From: Hypomesus transpacificus
Taxonomy: Eukaryota; Chordata; Actinopteri; Osmeriformes; Osmeridae
Assembly: GCF_021917145.1 (NCBI RefSeq)
Contig: NC_061068.1
Span: 12,551,924 to 12,615,923 of the forward strand
Direction: 5' to 3'
DNA length: 64,000 nucleotides
The notes under the pieces: generated by a model
Databases searched by the model: none
What the model was told of the DNA's origin: nothing
Seen by the model: only the letters and a program-made list of their open reading frames with translations
In this document: one piece after another, positions 47,591 through 59,578 of the stretch
How positions within the stretch are numbered: position 1 is the first letter of the stretch
How the letters are laid out: every line of letters starts with the position of its first letter
Position numbers and translations under genes: made by a program

Positions 47591-48591
47591 TGGAGAGAGA
47601 GAGACAGAGAGAGAGTGAGATAGATAGAAAAAGAGAGAGAGAGAGAGAGAGAGACAGAGAAAGAAAAAAAGATAGAGAGAGCTTCTTAGACACTGTTATC
47701 TCACATGGGACAACAGGTATTAGACCTGAGACAAACCAAGTTTGCCACATTTGCATCAGAGGAGGTGATCAGGTGGACCTGATTATCATATAGTTCTAAA
47801 CAGCTTTTGAAAAGTTTTGAAAACAATATGTGTAGTAATTTCACTATCCCTGGTGATTCAACCAAGATGATATTAAGTTCTTGTATATAAAAAAGAATGT
47901 TAAACTCTGGAAAGAGATGCAGACTCATGTTCTTGCCAGAACTAGAGAAACACCAAACTAACAAAAGCAGCATTTTATTACAAAACCCTTCATTAGATTA
48001 AAATACTACTCCAAACCATAATTGTAATTGCACAATGTATTTTAATGACCATTCCAACAATTTTTTCAACCATGTGTCCAAATGTATCCCAACATGTATA
48101 GCAGTGGTCCACCCTAGCAGAGCGATCTGTCCTCTTCCGTTTGAGAGCCTAATGATGCTGCGTTACTGTGGAAATAACTTGTGTCCGTCGCAGGCGAGGC
48201 TTGATCCTGCTTGCGTAATCAGCCGAGAGCTCAGGATCAGAGCAGGGGCTACTGCCTTCCTGCCTTCCCATCTGAGCAGCCTCAGATAAGCACCGTGCAG
48301 CACACACACACAGACACACACACAAACACACACACATGACCCCTGACTCCCACCAAGTCTGTCTCTGTGTGTGGGGGCAGAGCAGGTGCGTGTGTTTGGT
48401 GGGTGCTGCATATGAAGTGTGTCTGTGTGTGTATGTCATATGTGTGCATGCGTGTGCATGCTTGAACGTGTGTAGTGCCGGTGTGTGTGTGTGTCGGAAT
48501 GTTTGTGTGTGTGCGTGTGTGTTTTTGTTACCTGCGCCTGAACCCCGTCCATGGAGGTTTCTCTCAGGACCTTGCTGCTTGTCTTCCCCAT
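38087..48591 (-). CDS. lactbl1: Beta-lactamase-like protein 1, seven exons, 610 aa
   Basis: Member of the serine beta-lactamase/penicillin-binding-protein fold; substrate unknown in animals. Minus-strand exons are 48591-48532, 46230-46056, 44864-44758, 43018-42861, 41095-40848, 39509-39404 and 39065-38087. All phases join and give 611 codons including the stop. Residues 1-60 are cytoplasmic, with an alanine-rich stretch. A single membrane anchor (about 89-110, [17 protein letters not shown]) makes it a type II protein. The catalytic motif S-L-S-K is at 170-173 (in YRIASLSK) and the Y-S-N motif at 288-290. The third motif, usually K/H-T-G, reads K-D-G at 427-429. Human LACTBL1 lies on 1p36 near ALPL, matching this window. 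The start at 48591 makes a 20-residue exon 1; a start at the Met before QVKWTQLG is an alternative. Identification rests on motifs and overall layout. Confidence 0.92.
39404..39509 (-). CDS. lactbl1: lactbl1 exon 6
   Basis: The acceptor is ctccag and the donor gtgaga. Codes [16 protein letters not shown] through LVADPGTK. The GLPRR start after the active-site helix is typical of the family. Confidence 0.9.
40731..40770. repeat. (CTTT)n microsatellite in a lactbl1 intron
   Basis: About ten CTTT units about 80 bp downstream (on the minus strand) of the exon 5 donor. Confidence 0.9.
40848..41095 (-). CDS. lactbl1: lactbl1 exon 5 (catalytic SLSK)
   Basis: The acceptor is cctccag and the donor gtcaga. 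Begins right at IASLSK, the S-x-x-K nucleophile motif, followed by [20 protein letters not shown], and ends [13 protein letters not shown]. Confidence 0.93.
41801..42130. repeat. 12-bp minisatellite, about 27 copies, in lactbl1 intron 4
   Basis: Units of ctgagtgaggc(c/t). Since 12 is a multiple of three, all frames without a stop stay open: SEAL repeats on the plus strand and LTQS/LTQG repeats on the minus strand. It lies between exons 4 and 5 with no splice sites of its own. Confidence 0.95.
42690..42855. repeat. CCACCT-rich tract next to lactbl1 exon 4
   Basis: A C-rich tract of cacctcc and caacacc units starting right after the exon 4 donor region on the minus strand. Gives artificial Pro-rich and Gly-rich frames. 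Confidence 0.8.
42861..43018 (-). CDS. lactbl1: lactbl1 exon 4
   Basis: The acceptor is cctccag and the donor gtgggc. Codes [20 protein letters not shown] through NEYTIYR, the first strands of the beta-lactamase-like domain with two possible N-glycosylation sites (NDT, NNS). Confidence 0.92.
43270..43890 (+). mobile_element. Possible LTR-like sequence in lactbl1 intron 3
   Basis: gtttatataaggcagtgc (TATA-like) is followed about 120 bp later by ctaataaattgt (poly-A-signal-like), the layout of an LTR. No clear TG...CA ends or target duplication were found, so this is tentative. Confidence 0.25.
44545..44735. repeat. GT microsatellites in lactbl1 intron 3
   Basis: Several GT runs, the longest at about 44703-44731, ending 27 bp from the exon 3 donor. 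Confidence 0.9.
44758..44864 (-). CDS. lactbl1: lactbl1 exon 3
   Basis: The acceptor is tgtcag and the donor gtacga. Codes [19 protein letters not shown], then [14 protein letters not shown], the stalk before the enzyme domain. Confidence 0.88.
46056..46230 (-). CDS. lactbl1: lactbl1 exon 2 (membrane anchor)
   Basis: The acceptor is gcccag and the donor gtaaca. Codes [31 protein letters not shown] and the transmembrane segment. The GCC/GCT run behind the alanines is repeat-prone. Confidence 0.88.
46520..46575. repeat. Poly-G run in lactbl1 intron 1
   Basis: gtgggggggaggtgtagg, then an almost pure G run to 46572. Confidence 0.9.
47330..47680. repeat. GA-rich array in lactbl1 intron 1
   Basis: GA dinucleotides with a higher-order unit of about 120 bp (gagatggagagagagagaca, gtgagatagatagaaaaaga) repeated about three times. 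Confidence 0.9.
48300..48530. repeat. CA and GT runs in lactbl1 intron 1
   Basis: CA at 48300-48335, then interrupted GT to the exon 1 donor at 48531. Confidence 0.85.
48532..48591 (-). CDS. lactbl1: lactbl1 exon 1
   Basis: Twenty codons, [20 protein letters not shown], then the donor gtaaca, phase 0. It fits frame and splice rules into exon 2 but is short and poorly conserved by eye. Confidence 0.75.
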
Positions 48592-48711
48592 CGCTGATGG
48601 TCCCTGGAGACGGAGAAGAAGCCAGGAGATTCTGTTAGCTGTTAGCTTTCTGCTTCTCATGTTGGAGCTCACAGACATTACCTTGGTAGACTCATTTGAA
48701 CTTTAGATTTG

Positions 48712-48735
48712 CGCATATATATATTTATATATGTC
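48712..48735 (-). promoter_or_regulatory. TATA-like sequence upstream of lactbl1
   Basis: An AT alternating stretch; the minus strand reads tatataaatatatatatg about 130 bp upstream of the start codon. It could be a TATA box or just a simple repeat. Confidence 0.25.
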
Positions 48736-49492
48736 ACACAGGAGTCACACAGGAGCTTAGTACACAAAAACACCACAGCTATCGTACGTGTGAGATGCTG
48801 TTGCTACATATCTGTATATCTTACATTTACATGACCAGACTGTCACATTGAAACATGTGTCTTGTATGAAGAAATTCAGCATTGCGTACAAAGACAATAC
48901 ACAAATTGATATAAAAATGACATATTTATGTTTTCAAACACAATATGCTCAAATAAACGCAACAAAGAATACAAAGAATGTGAACAAAGAATACTTCATC
49001 GTATTAAGCAATCAGAAGAACAAGTGTTCCGAAGGGTTAATTCGTTATCAGGTTTTTTTAAATGTCCTTATGGGCACTGGTCATTGTAATTGCAGATTAA
49101 GTTCATCAGCACATTCCAGTTGACTAAAGCCCAATGGTTCATCGGTGAAAAGTGAGTGTGGGGTGCAGACACAGCTGAACACATCTACTGGATCATTCTG
49201 CAGGATGAGGGAACATGGAAGACATCCTTCAAGGACTAACCTTTGAGACATGTTACGTGTCTGGGCTGGGAGTAGAGGCAGGTTACAGAGACCTGCCATG
49301 GTACAGAACATCTGCCAGTATTTACAGACAAAACCAAGGGTGAATCTAAAACATTTCTTCAACTGAGTAGTAAATCAATTCAGCCAAACAAATTACAGCT
49401 GGGACCTTGTTCGTTCAGAAGCTAAGACTGAATTATTCTGTCTGCGGGGGTCTCATTTGGTTTGAAGAATTCTGCTTGTGGTGAAGCTGCTC

Positions 49493-49494
<2 letters not shown>

Positions 49495-49542
<48 letters not shown>

Positions 49543-49570
49543 ATGGAGAGAGAGAGAGAGAGAGAGAGAG
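49495..49570. repeat. (GA)n microsatellite
   Basis: Two GA runs separated by agatgga. Confidence 0.95.
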
Positions 49571-51519
49571 GGGGAAAGAAAGTCTGTGGAAAATAGCCTG
49601 ACCATTTCCTAAAGCCTCCCTTCCTCTCTCTCTGCCCTCTCTCCCTCCCTCTCTCTATTTCACCATCTCTACAAGACAGTCCCTCTTTCTCCCTCTCTCT
49701 TCCTTCCTGCAGTAGATTAGTCTGTCTTAATGATCTGTCTCAATATTCACAGGAGAGACTAATGGCTCATGAAGTACTGGAACATGAATTAGAAAGTGGC
49801 AATGCTCAACACTTCCATGTGCGAGAGGGTAATCAAGTAATCAATCAGGTATTAACGGTAATAACATCATAATATTGTTATAGCGGTTATGAGATGCTAA
49901 TGGAATGATAATGCCAGACTTAAACCTAAAGTCTGCTGAGGTGTACATTGTTTGCAGTTCTCTTGACTGTGCCAACATCTTACTGCACATTTATCTTTCC
50001 TCTGGCCAACGTCTGGTGAAAACACAGCACCGATTACAGCGTGGACATTGTAGAGCACTCAGAAATGTTCAAAGGTGCTAGACTCCTGCTCTTATCCTTC
50101 AGATAAGTAGATTTCATCTCTCACAGAGAGCTATGGCTGGTCCCAACACATCTTCCTGGAAACACATTAGTTGCATAATGTTTATGCAATCATACCACAG
50201 ACAGTGTGACTCAGAGCAGCCATATTCTGTATTTACTGGTGTCATCCAACATCCATAGCAGCCCTTTCCTAGGAAATATAGAAAGTATCTTTGTAAACTA
50301 GAATGGACACAAAGTCAACGGAAAATGTCTTAGGTCTCAGTAAGAATCATTCTTTTCATACCAGGTCCACCTGCCAATGTACTGTTCATCATAGTATCTT
50401 CATAACCATCCAAACTATCACACTTGGGGATTGGAGAACTGTTGAGCTCACAAGAAGAAGATAAAGGATCAGAAAAGGAACCCCTGCACAGTTGACATTA
50501 ACAGATGTAACACACCGACAATCTCACCATAAGTGCACCTTTCTTCTTAAAGAGATGAGGCATTAGAGCATGTGCAGAACCAAGTGAGGTCAGGTCAACA
50601 AGGACCAAGAAGAAGTTTTCTAACAGGCCTGTTTTCTTGTATATAACAATATTAATGTATACTGCTGAACATAATTATTATTATAATTAGTATCCTAACT
50701 TACTATAATTACCGTTTATAAGTGCAATGAAAATATAGTTTTACTTATTGTAATTAATGTCACACAACCCAACTTCTATACAGTACCAGTAACAAATAAT
50801 TGTTCAGGATGCCATGAGATACAATGAGAGGGTATCCAGTGAAAAGGCCTGATTTATCAACGTAAACATCGGCGTATAACATTATAACACAATGCATTAC
50901 ATAAGCAACACTACCTTATTTTCAGATCAGAAGTCCGAACAGCTGACATTAAGATTTTGGATGAGTGTTCAAAGAAGATATCCATACAGGAATCAACAAA
51001 AAAAAACTTACCACAACTTTTGAAATCTATATTGGTTCCACGTTCTCCTGGATAGAACTGAGTATTCCTCTCCCACTGCTGCTCTGTGGAATTATTCCAT
51101 TTACTGCAGAATGCTGCCAGATGTGTGTATCATGGGCACGGTTAAATCCTGCTTGGATCCAAACCAGGATTCAGGATTATCTGTAACAACCATAAGCAAC
51201 ATCTGCCGTGCCACAGAAATGGATGCTCCTGCATTTAGAAAGTGTGTGTGTGATGACATGTGAGTAAGCATGTGTGTATGTGTGAGAGAAGGCGTTTGAA
51301 TCTGTATGTGTGACAATTTAGTATTCCTGTGTGTATGGGAGATGCAGTCTGTGATGCTGTAGGTCAACACGGTGGCATGTTGGTGCTTGTCACTCACAGG
51401 GACGTTACACTGCCTGACCCAGGAATCCATGCTGTGCAATGTAAAATAATGTAAATCAACTCATGTGTAATTCAGTGTTGATGAGAATCAGTACACATGT
51501 GAATTGACTCCTTTGTGAT

Positions 51520-51830
51520 TCAGGCCCTACAGTATGTGATTCAGCTCCTATGGGATTCAGTTCCTACAATATGTGATTCAGCTCCTATGGGATTCAGTTC
51601 CTACAATATGTGATTCAGCTCCTATGGGATTCAGTTTCTACAGTATATGATTCAGCTCCTATGGGATTCAGTTTCTACAGTATGTGATTCAGCTCCTATG
51701 GGATTCAGTTCCTACAGTATGTGAATTAGCTCCCACAGTGTGTGATCCAGCTCCTACAGAAAGTGAATTAGTTCCTAAAGTATGTGATTTGGCTCCATGG
51801 GATTCAGCTCCTACAATATGTGAATAAGTT
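51520..51830. repeat. 37-bp minisatellite, about 8 degenerate copies
   Basis: Units of tcctatgggattcagttcct plus acaatatgtgattcagc; later units lose similarity and length. Confidence 0.9.
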
Positions 51831-52495
51831 CCATGTGATATGGCTCAGACTGTGTCAGCCTGTATGCAAGCAAAAACTCTACTGTATTTCAGTTAGAATG
51901 CTGTAGTACTGCTGACATTTCACACTGAACAATCATATCAGCTAAATACGTTATTTGAAATACATTTACATAAATGAACATAGTTTATTCAAGCATTGTG
52001 TAATACCGGTATCATTCAGAACTACATTTCACATTTGAACTTGTAATAAGCTACTTTGACTGAATGTATTTGTGGCCCTGAAAGTTCACGACTGTTTAGG
52101 TACCTAGTAGGTCTTAACCCTGAATAATTCTCAGAAATATTCTGCAAAAGTCACCACTAGATCACAACAAACTGGTCAAGACTACAGTCATCAGATAGAG
52201 AGCCAAAACACTGTGGTTTAGTTTCACATTCTGCTCATATGCATTGCCTGACCCAGTTCTCTCTGCTGTTATGACTTCCTGCTGGATAAGAAAACATATC
52301 AACGTTTTTGTGGGTCAGATGTGTATGAATCAGCTGTGCAAGATTCACATAACCAGATAACAGATGAAGACTGACGTGTTCAAATGAAGCTGGGAGCTGG
52401 ACCAGAGATCATCAGCACAACCTGTAAGTACATAACTACACATCTCTGAGATATCCTCTTTACACACTTACATCTGATGAACCAGCCCACTCCTC

Positions 52496-52496
<1 letters not shown>

Positions 52497-52589
<93 letters not shown>

Positions 52590-52590
52590 C
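52497..52590. repeat. (CT)n microsatellite
   Basis: An almost pure CT run, followed by a C/T-rich stretch to about 52730. Confidence 0.95.
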
Positions 52591-52859
52591 CTCTTTTTCT
52601 CTTTTTCTCTTCCTACCTCCCTCTTCCTCCCTCTCTCGTTCTCTCTTTCTTCCTCCTCCCTCTCTCAGTCCCTCTCTCAGTCCCTCTCTCCTCTCTCCCT
52701 CCTCCCTCTCTCATTCCTTCTGTCTTTATCCCTCATAGTCAAGTTACCAGAGTGATCACATACCCCATGCAGCCTCCACAGCACATGTGGCTTGATGCAG
52801 GTTTGTAATAAAATGAGCTTGTCTGATGAATACTAATCCAAAGCTGCAGAGCAAAGACA

Positions 52860-52891
52860 CACAGGCAGATATACAGACAGACAGACAGACA

Positions 52892-52981
<90 letters not shown>

Positions 52982-53110
52982 CACATATAGAAAGGCAGAC
53001 AAGCAGACAGACAGATGGGCAGATAGGCAGACACACAGGCAGACAGGCAGATAGGCAAACATACAGGCAGACAGACACACAGGCAGATAGGCAGACAGGC
53101 AGACACACAG
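52860..53110. repeat. (CAGG)n/(CAGA)n array
   Basis: A pure CAGG block at about 52893-52982 flanked by degenerate cagacagg units. Gives artificial Cys-Leu-Pro-Ala frames on the minus strand. Confidence 0.95.
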
Positions 53111-53114
53111 GACG

Positions 53115-54510
53115 ACAGCCCCCACTGAGCACTTTGATCACAGATCCCTGGTTCTAAAACGTTCACTGTGTGTAATTGCTGTGGGAGGAGAGTGGTGTGA
53201 CACAGAGATGTCATTATCCTTCAGCAATGCTTGGATTGATCACTTCTGAGAATTCACAGCGACACGCCTGTTGCTTAATATTTCTATTGAGAACAATACA
53301 TGCTTACAGTAATGTGTCCAGTTTGTATATCACCCTGTCATTACCCAATGACAGGAAGATACATGTTGGTGAAGGAATAGTGATGGTCATTACAGTAAAG
53401 TGTCATGGAAAACAGATGATTACTTTAATTCCTGGTTGTGGTGTTCTGATGTAGCTGCACAGACACCTTCCCCCCCATGGCAAAAATGTATAATTTACAC
53501 AGTTTCTAAAAGAAGAGATAATTTAGACTATTGTCTAATATCAAGCTTTAGCCAACTTACCTGTACTGCGTATACAAAAAGAAATCTTAAGGATCAGTCA
53601 GATTACAAAGCTATTGATTTTTGTTTGGATATGCCCAATGATACTACCACAATGTGTTTTCAAGTACAATCCCAAATCAACCAGCTCAGTGTCAAGCATT
53701 CTTAACAGTATGCCAACATTACCATGGTGCAGTAACAGCTGACAAAGTTGTGGGCAGAAAAATTCTTGTTGGTGCACTGGTGAGGTCATAAAAATGTACT
53801 TGAGTTCAAGGCCTTTCAAAATCCTTAAATTGTACCATGCAATATGTAGTTTGGGGATATGAACATTTTATAATAAAAATTGAAGCAAAGATAATCTGAG
53901 TTTCATTGACACACGGATGTTTTTGGACATGTCTTTGATTTGTATAAAGGGTTGCCATCTCTTTTCATCAACCTGTTCAATCTAATTATTTTGTCTTAAT
54001 GTAATGGTATATAATCCCATCTCTCCCCTAAGGCTTTTATACAGAAAAATAAACAATCCAGGACAAGTGAAAACTGTTTCATTGTTTCCATCAGTGAAAG
54101 CCTGCTGCGGCCAGTAGCCCTTCACCTCTGAATGAGGAAATGATATTCTGATGGACAGCTGAGGTGGGATGGGTTTCAGTGAAATTAATATTGCACTAAA
54201 GCAATCCAGCTCTGAAAAGATACAAGCTGCCTACTATTCAATTCAACATGTCCATCTGGGATTTATGACCTTTATAATAAAATACATAATTGATATTTAG
54301 ATTTTTCATGATGATAAATGATGAAAATGTTTTTGCTCCATTACACATTATAACACAGTACTAACAGTTTACTTGAATATGGTCATCATAAGTATCCATG
54401 TTGATAAGAATAAGGATTCACTTAGGCAATACTTTAAATGATAAAGATATAGTAGCTAATGCACCATGTAACTACACAACAACTTAAAACGTTGCAGGTA
54501 CAAAAGAACG
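53115..54510. other. Intergenic, no gene seen
   Basis: AT-rich, short open frames only. Confidence 0.5.
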
Positions 54511-54516
54511 AATAGT

Positions 54517-54868
54517 GGGTAACACTTTAGAACAATAGTCCGTTGTTGACGAGTAGTTATGCAGGAAGTGATAGGTAGTACCACATTAACACCAAATGTA
54601 ATACTATTAATTAATTAATTCATAGACAAGTTACTTTTGTGATTAATAATTAATTGGTTATTCTTTCTTGATTGATCATAGTTCACAAGTAGTTCTCATT
54701 GAGGATATATTTATTTAGTATAAACCAAATACCTACCAAGGAACTACCTTTGTAGTAAATTAGCTATTACTTACTGCTTAGTTAACACTTTGGTGTTAAT
54801 GTAGTACTACCTATTACTTCCTGCATAACTACTTGTTAACAACAGACCATTATTCTAAAGTGTTACCA
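54517..54868. mobile_element. 352-bp MITE with about 80-bp inverted repeats
   Basis: The left end gggtaacactttagaacaat and the right end (in reverse complement tggtaacactttagaataat) match over about 80 bp with about eight differences. Both sides carry aatagt (54511-54516 and 54869-54874) as target duplication. The centre is AT-rich and non-coding. DNA-transposon class not assigned. Confidence 0.85.
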
Positions 54869-54874
54869 AATAGT

Positions 54875-57170
54875 GTGCTAGTGGTAAAATGTAAGAAGGT
54901 ACAGTATAGTCAGATGGCATGTAAGGGGTAAAGGGATGTTTGAAGGGGGCAGTGGACAGTTCTGCTACCAAAACAAGTTAAATGTTAACATCTGCCAACC
55001 CTTGGAAAGCCTTGGAACTCCCCATACCATCGTTTCAATCATGGAATAACTACTAAATCACAATGCAAATGTAATTAAACAAATTATTTTATGAGTATAT
55101 ATAGTGAATATATACAGTAATATATTATATATCCACAATGTTTTTACTGTTGGTTGTTTATTTATTTATTACTACTAAAAACGATTTGTATGAGCTCAGG
55201 TCAATAAATAAGGCAATAAATAACAAACAGAAGTTTAAAACAAGATTTTGAGTTGAAAATACCTAACACAATATTAGGTGATAATCGGCTATATATTATT
55301 TATTTGATATTACCAAATTCAGCAATATGGGGCAGGCACCACAAGGGGTGCAACATGTAAGGAAATCACAAAGTGAATGGGTGGTTCATGCTGCCCCCAG
55401 TTGGATGAAATCTGTACTACAGTTTCAGATTCTGTAAAATTACACTGTTCTAAAGATCACTTGAAAAAAAAGTTGGCGTCTATGTGGTCAAAAGCAAAAT
55501 TTTCTTCAGGTTTCTTTCTTTTCGTTCTGTAACATTTTGTAACTGTCATCTTACACGTAGCCACGCAGACTGAAACATCGTACTGTTCCTAGCCGCTGGA
55601 GCACTGAGTAAGGTAGATGAAACTATATTCGTACAGCACTCACAAATCACTTAACTGAAAATAACACCTTGAAACAATGACCAATTTTGGCCAAGGACAA
55701 TAAGGATACGTGCAAATAAAAGTCAAATAAAGTACATTGAAGTGTATCGAAGAAGAGATTTGAAAGAAGACACCAAAACAATTAGACTAATTTCCTCAAA
55801 GTCATGTCAACTGCTGCTCCGAATCCATTGTTTCAGTCACGTACACTCATCATCCACACTCATCCATCTGTTCCAGGTCAGTCCACCAGACATCCACCAG
55901 GTGGCGACAGTACTCCATGCAACATTGCTGTCACCAAGTGCAGGCCATCAGCATGCTGAAAACCCACGCGCAACATGCACGCGGTGCCCAAGCAGACATG
56001 ATGAACACTCGTGAGAAGTCCATGACCCAGAATCACAAAACCCCTGGGAGATATCACGTGACCATCCTCTGGCTCTCAGTAATGAGTGGAGGAGGAAATC
56101 AAGAGAGAATCCAGGAGCCAAGTAGCACCTTGCCATCCCCCAAAGAAAAGAAAAAACGACAAGGATATTACCCAGAGTGGCATGCCGTGAGGTGCCCTGC
56201 GTCTGTGTTGAACACAGGCCTGTACACACAGCAGACTGCTTGTGTGTGCTTGCCTTGCGGGTCATCCTCACGTGTTGCACACCAGGGCTTCTCCGTGGTG
56301 CCATCGGCTCCCACCATCGTAAACCCCACAGGATGTTCCATCCCAGAAAAGGAATCGCGATCGAGAGTTCTCCTGAGGGGGGCTGTGCTAGCCTCGCTTC
56401 TACAAAGTCTCGTTCAGTTAAAGGCTTTATACCGCGTGCCAGAATCTTAACAAGCCAGCCCAATCACAAAGACAAGCTGGTGCCAGGATGCTCGCGTGGT
56501 CGTGAGTGTGGACGGAACATCCAGTCCCCCCTGAGCTCCAGGCTGACCCCGGTTTGGGTCACCCAGGTGGAAGGTACAGGGCTGGGGTTGGAGACTGAGA
56601 ATTTGCCCCTGTGATGGTCTGCCCGGTGCCTGGGAATGGATTGCCACTGACTTCCAAGCTGCAGGCAGACTGAGGTTTGTGTCTATATTAGTCAGGAAGG
56701 GGGAATCAAAATGTCCGTCGTGCTTGAGGAGGGCATCGTGTGTCATTAGAAAGAAACAAAATCACATCGCTGTTCCCAAAGTTTGCACCATAAAAAACGA
56801 CTTTACAGAATTTGGATCTCTGTGGTTGATGGATGGCAACGTAACATCCTCTTGATTCTTCCAAGTCAAGTGTTTGAAACAATACAATTGTCCAAATGTG
56901 GCACTTTTAGCTTTCTTCTGCATTGCTGAACACTGCAAAACACACACACGCCATGCAGATACTGTATTAACTTCATAACACTGCTGGGTTAGATAATATT
57001 CCAGTGTTGCTGTTGTTTTAATGAGGTCGCATCGACTAATGTGGGCTATTCCTCTAAGCCCTTTTGAAACAAGTTAAATCTGCTTCTCTCATGACGAGCA
57101 CGCCAACTGAGCTCTGCTGATGATCGTGTCAATAACACAGCTGGGTCATTGTTGTGGCTCTATGGCCGCC
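54875..57170. other. Intergenic, no confirmed gene
   Basis: AT-rich to about 55740, then a GC-richer block (55900-56600) open on both strands, discussed in the findings. No splice pattern or known domain was recognised. Confidence 0.45.
55894..55905 (+). promoter_or_regulatory. CTCF-like motif
   Basis: The plus strand reads CCACCAGGTGGC, an exact fit to CCASYAGRKGGC. Motif match only. Confidence 0.4.
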
Positions 57171-57179
57171 TGTAGGCCA

Positions 57180-57330
57180 TTCTCACACGCACACATACAC
57201 ATAGACACATGCACACACATGCACACACACAAAATACATATACGTACACACGCATGTAGACTGTTAATGTACACACACACACATGTACACACACACACGC
57301 ACACAAACAGACACACACGCTCACCCGTCC
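57180..57330. repeat. CA-rich array
   Basis: Interrupted CA repeats with acacatgcac variants, followed by C-rich tracts at about 57403-57480. Confidence 0.9.
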
Positions 57331-57859
57331 CTTCTCAAAAACGCACACAGAGGCACGCATACCCTCAAGGTACAATGCACACACAACCCTCACCCGGAAC
57401 TACCCCCCCCCCCCATCCCTCTGTCTCTCTCTGCCTCCCCACGCTACACCTCCACCCCCCCCCCCCCCCCCCCTCCCCCAAGCATGTTGTTGTGTTCTGG
57501 CAGCATTTGTCGCCTGCCGTGTTCAATGTATGCCCACAGACTCTGGGATAATGAGGCAGAGCCAAAAGGCCCGGGCTCTGTCCCCCGTATGTCTGCAGTA
57601 AACAGACAGGCCAGGCTCTTTGTTCCCCGGCAACCACGGTGCTGATCGCCTGACGCCTCCTTTCTTCGGCTCCTGCTGACCTTTGACCCAGTTCCCCTGA
57701 GCGTGCGGAGAGGGCATCTGGACGTGGCGTAGCCTATAGCTGCTGACGCACACTCTCCCCTATGTAGGTCAGAGAACGGCCCACCGCGGCTCGCACGATG
57801 CACACAACTTGGGTTGCTGGATTGTGAGGTTGACGGGTGGCATGCAACTTTTGTGGGAC

Positions 57860-57995
57860 GCACGCACGTGCACACACAAAGACACATGCAGACACACACA
57901 TGTACACAAAACATACACAGACACATACACCAATACATGTACACACACATACTGTACATGCACACACACAAAGACACACACACACACACACACAC
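57860..57995. repeat. CA-rich array
   Basis: Interrupted CA with a purer run at 57960-57994. Confidence 0.9.
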
Positions 57996-58954
57996 GTGGG
58001 AGAAGAAATCGCATGTGCTGCCAGAGTTCCTTCATGCTTCATTCAGGCTTGTTGATCCGTTTATGTGTTTTTCGTACATGAGGGTTTCAAGTTCTCCTTT
58101 TACGTTCAGCGTGAAATCTAAGATTCCTGGCCACACTTTCGAAGGAGTTCTGGTTGTCACAAAGCTGAAAAAGTTAAGGTTATGTACTTTGTTTAGATTT
58201 CTTTGGTTTGTGGGATGATAATTATTAGGAACTAAGGAACTAAAAGTGGTTTTGGCCAGTACAACAACTTGCCAAATGTAAAAACGTGTTAATCAGTGGT
58301 TACAGATCCTCTCCCTGCTTGTTGGGATTATGTGATCAAAGCATGTTTCTGTAAATTCAACTTTCATCAAAAGCAAGCTAAAAACTTCACAATACTCAGG
58401 TGTCTAAGAACCAAATGGGGGGACCAATAAGTCAAATTTATGGATGCAAAAACAGCAGATATGTCCTGTCCTCACACAAACCTATTCACACGGTACACCT
58501 TACGAAAACAAATCAAACAGTCCAGCAACCAGAAAACGGTGCAGTGAGAATGTGGTGTCAGCGTGTGAGTGCTTCTGAAAGCCCCTGGAGGCCCTGGGGA
58601 CAGGATGTGACACACGGCCTGTTGTTTCCAGCTCCTCTCCACGTCACCCGTCCACAGCCCGGCCGTGTTTGTGTCCATTTTTAATCACGCTGCTCAATCG
58701 CTCTGGTGGCAGATCCATCGACCAGCCTCGCAGGCCTGGGCGATGGCCTGACCTGGCTAATTGCTGGGCACGCATCAGAGCAGGCGCTGGTTCCATGGTC
58801 GGGTAGGTTGACGTGGATTTAGCAGGCAGTCGGTGCCTGGAGGTGATGGGAGAGTTCAGGAGGCCAAACTCTCTGTGGCCTCAGTCTCACACCCTTTATC
58901 CAGTCTTCTGATCAGGGTCGGGAGCAGAGCCTGGGGGCCAAACAAACCCTGCCC

Positions 58955-59465
58955 TGATGCACACACACCACCCTTACACACACACACACACACACACATC
59001 ACCCTTACACACACACACACACACACACCACCCTCGTTGACACACAACCCACCCTCGCAGACACACACACCACCACCCGCCCACGCACACACACACACAC
59101 ACACACAACATCCACACCCACAGAACCCACAGACACAAACACCCTCCACCACACACACCACCATCCCACATTCCCAGACACACACACACATGAACACCAC
59201 CCTGCCAGACACACACATGCATCACCACCCTCCCTCCCACACACACACAAACACCACCCTCCAACACACCCACCCACACACACACACACACTACCCACTC
59301 AGACATCACCACCCTCTCACACACGCACAAACATGCCCCTCCCAGACACACACATCACCACCCCTCCCACACACGCACACACATCACAACCTCCCCCAAC
59401 ATACACATCCATACACACACATCACCAACCTCGCCCAAACACACAAACAAAGACACACACATCCC
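58955..59465. repeat. Long CA / CACC array
   Basis: About 500 bp of cacacac mixed with ccaccctc units. It shows a loose higher-order period, and long open frames on both strands are artefacts. Confidence 0.92.
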
Positions 59466-59578
59466 ACATTACGACCAGCACCCTCCACCCTCCTTTCTTG
59501 ATGCCCTATCCCTCAGACCACACTCCGCTCTGATTGGTGCAGATCATTCTGTGTAAAAGCCCCATTGACAGACATTTA

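Larger units (their letters stand above)
48740..52490. other. Upstream of lactbl1, no gene seen
   Basis: AT-rich with no recognised exon on either strand. Contains a GA tract at 49495-49570 and a 37-bp minisatellite. Confidence 0.5.

Noticed and set aside
52739..53214. Cys-Leu-Pro-Ala rich minus-strand frames
   Set aside because: Produced by the CAGG tetranucleotide array, which stays open in several frames.
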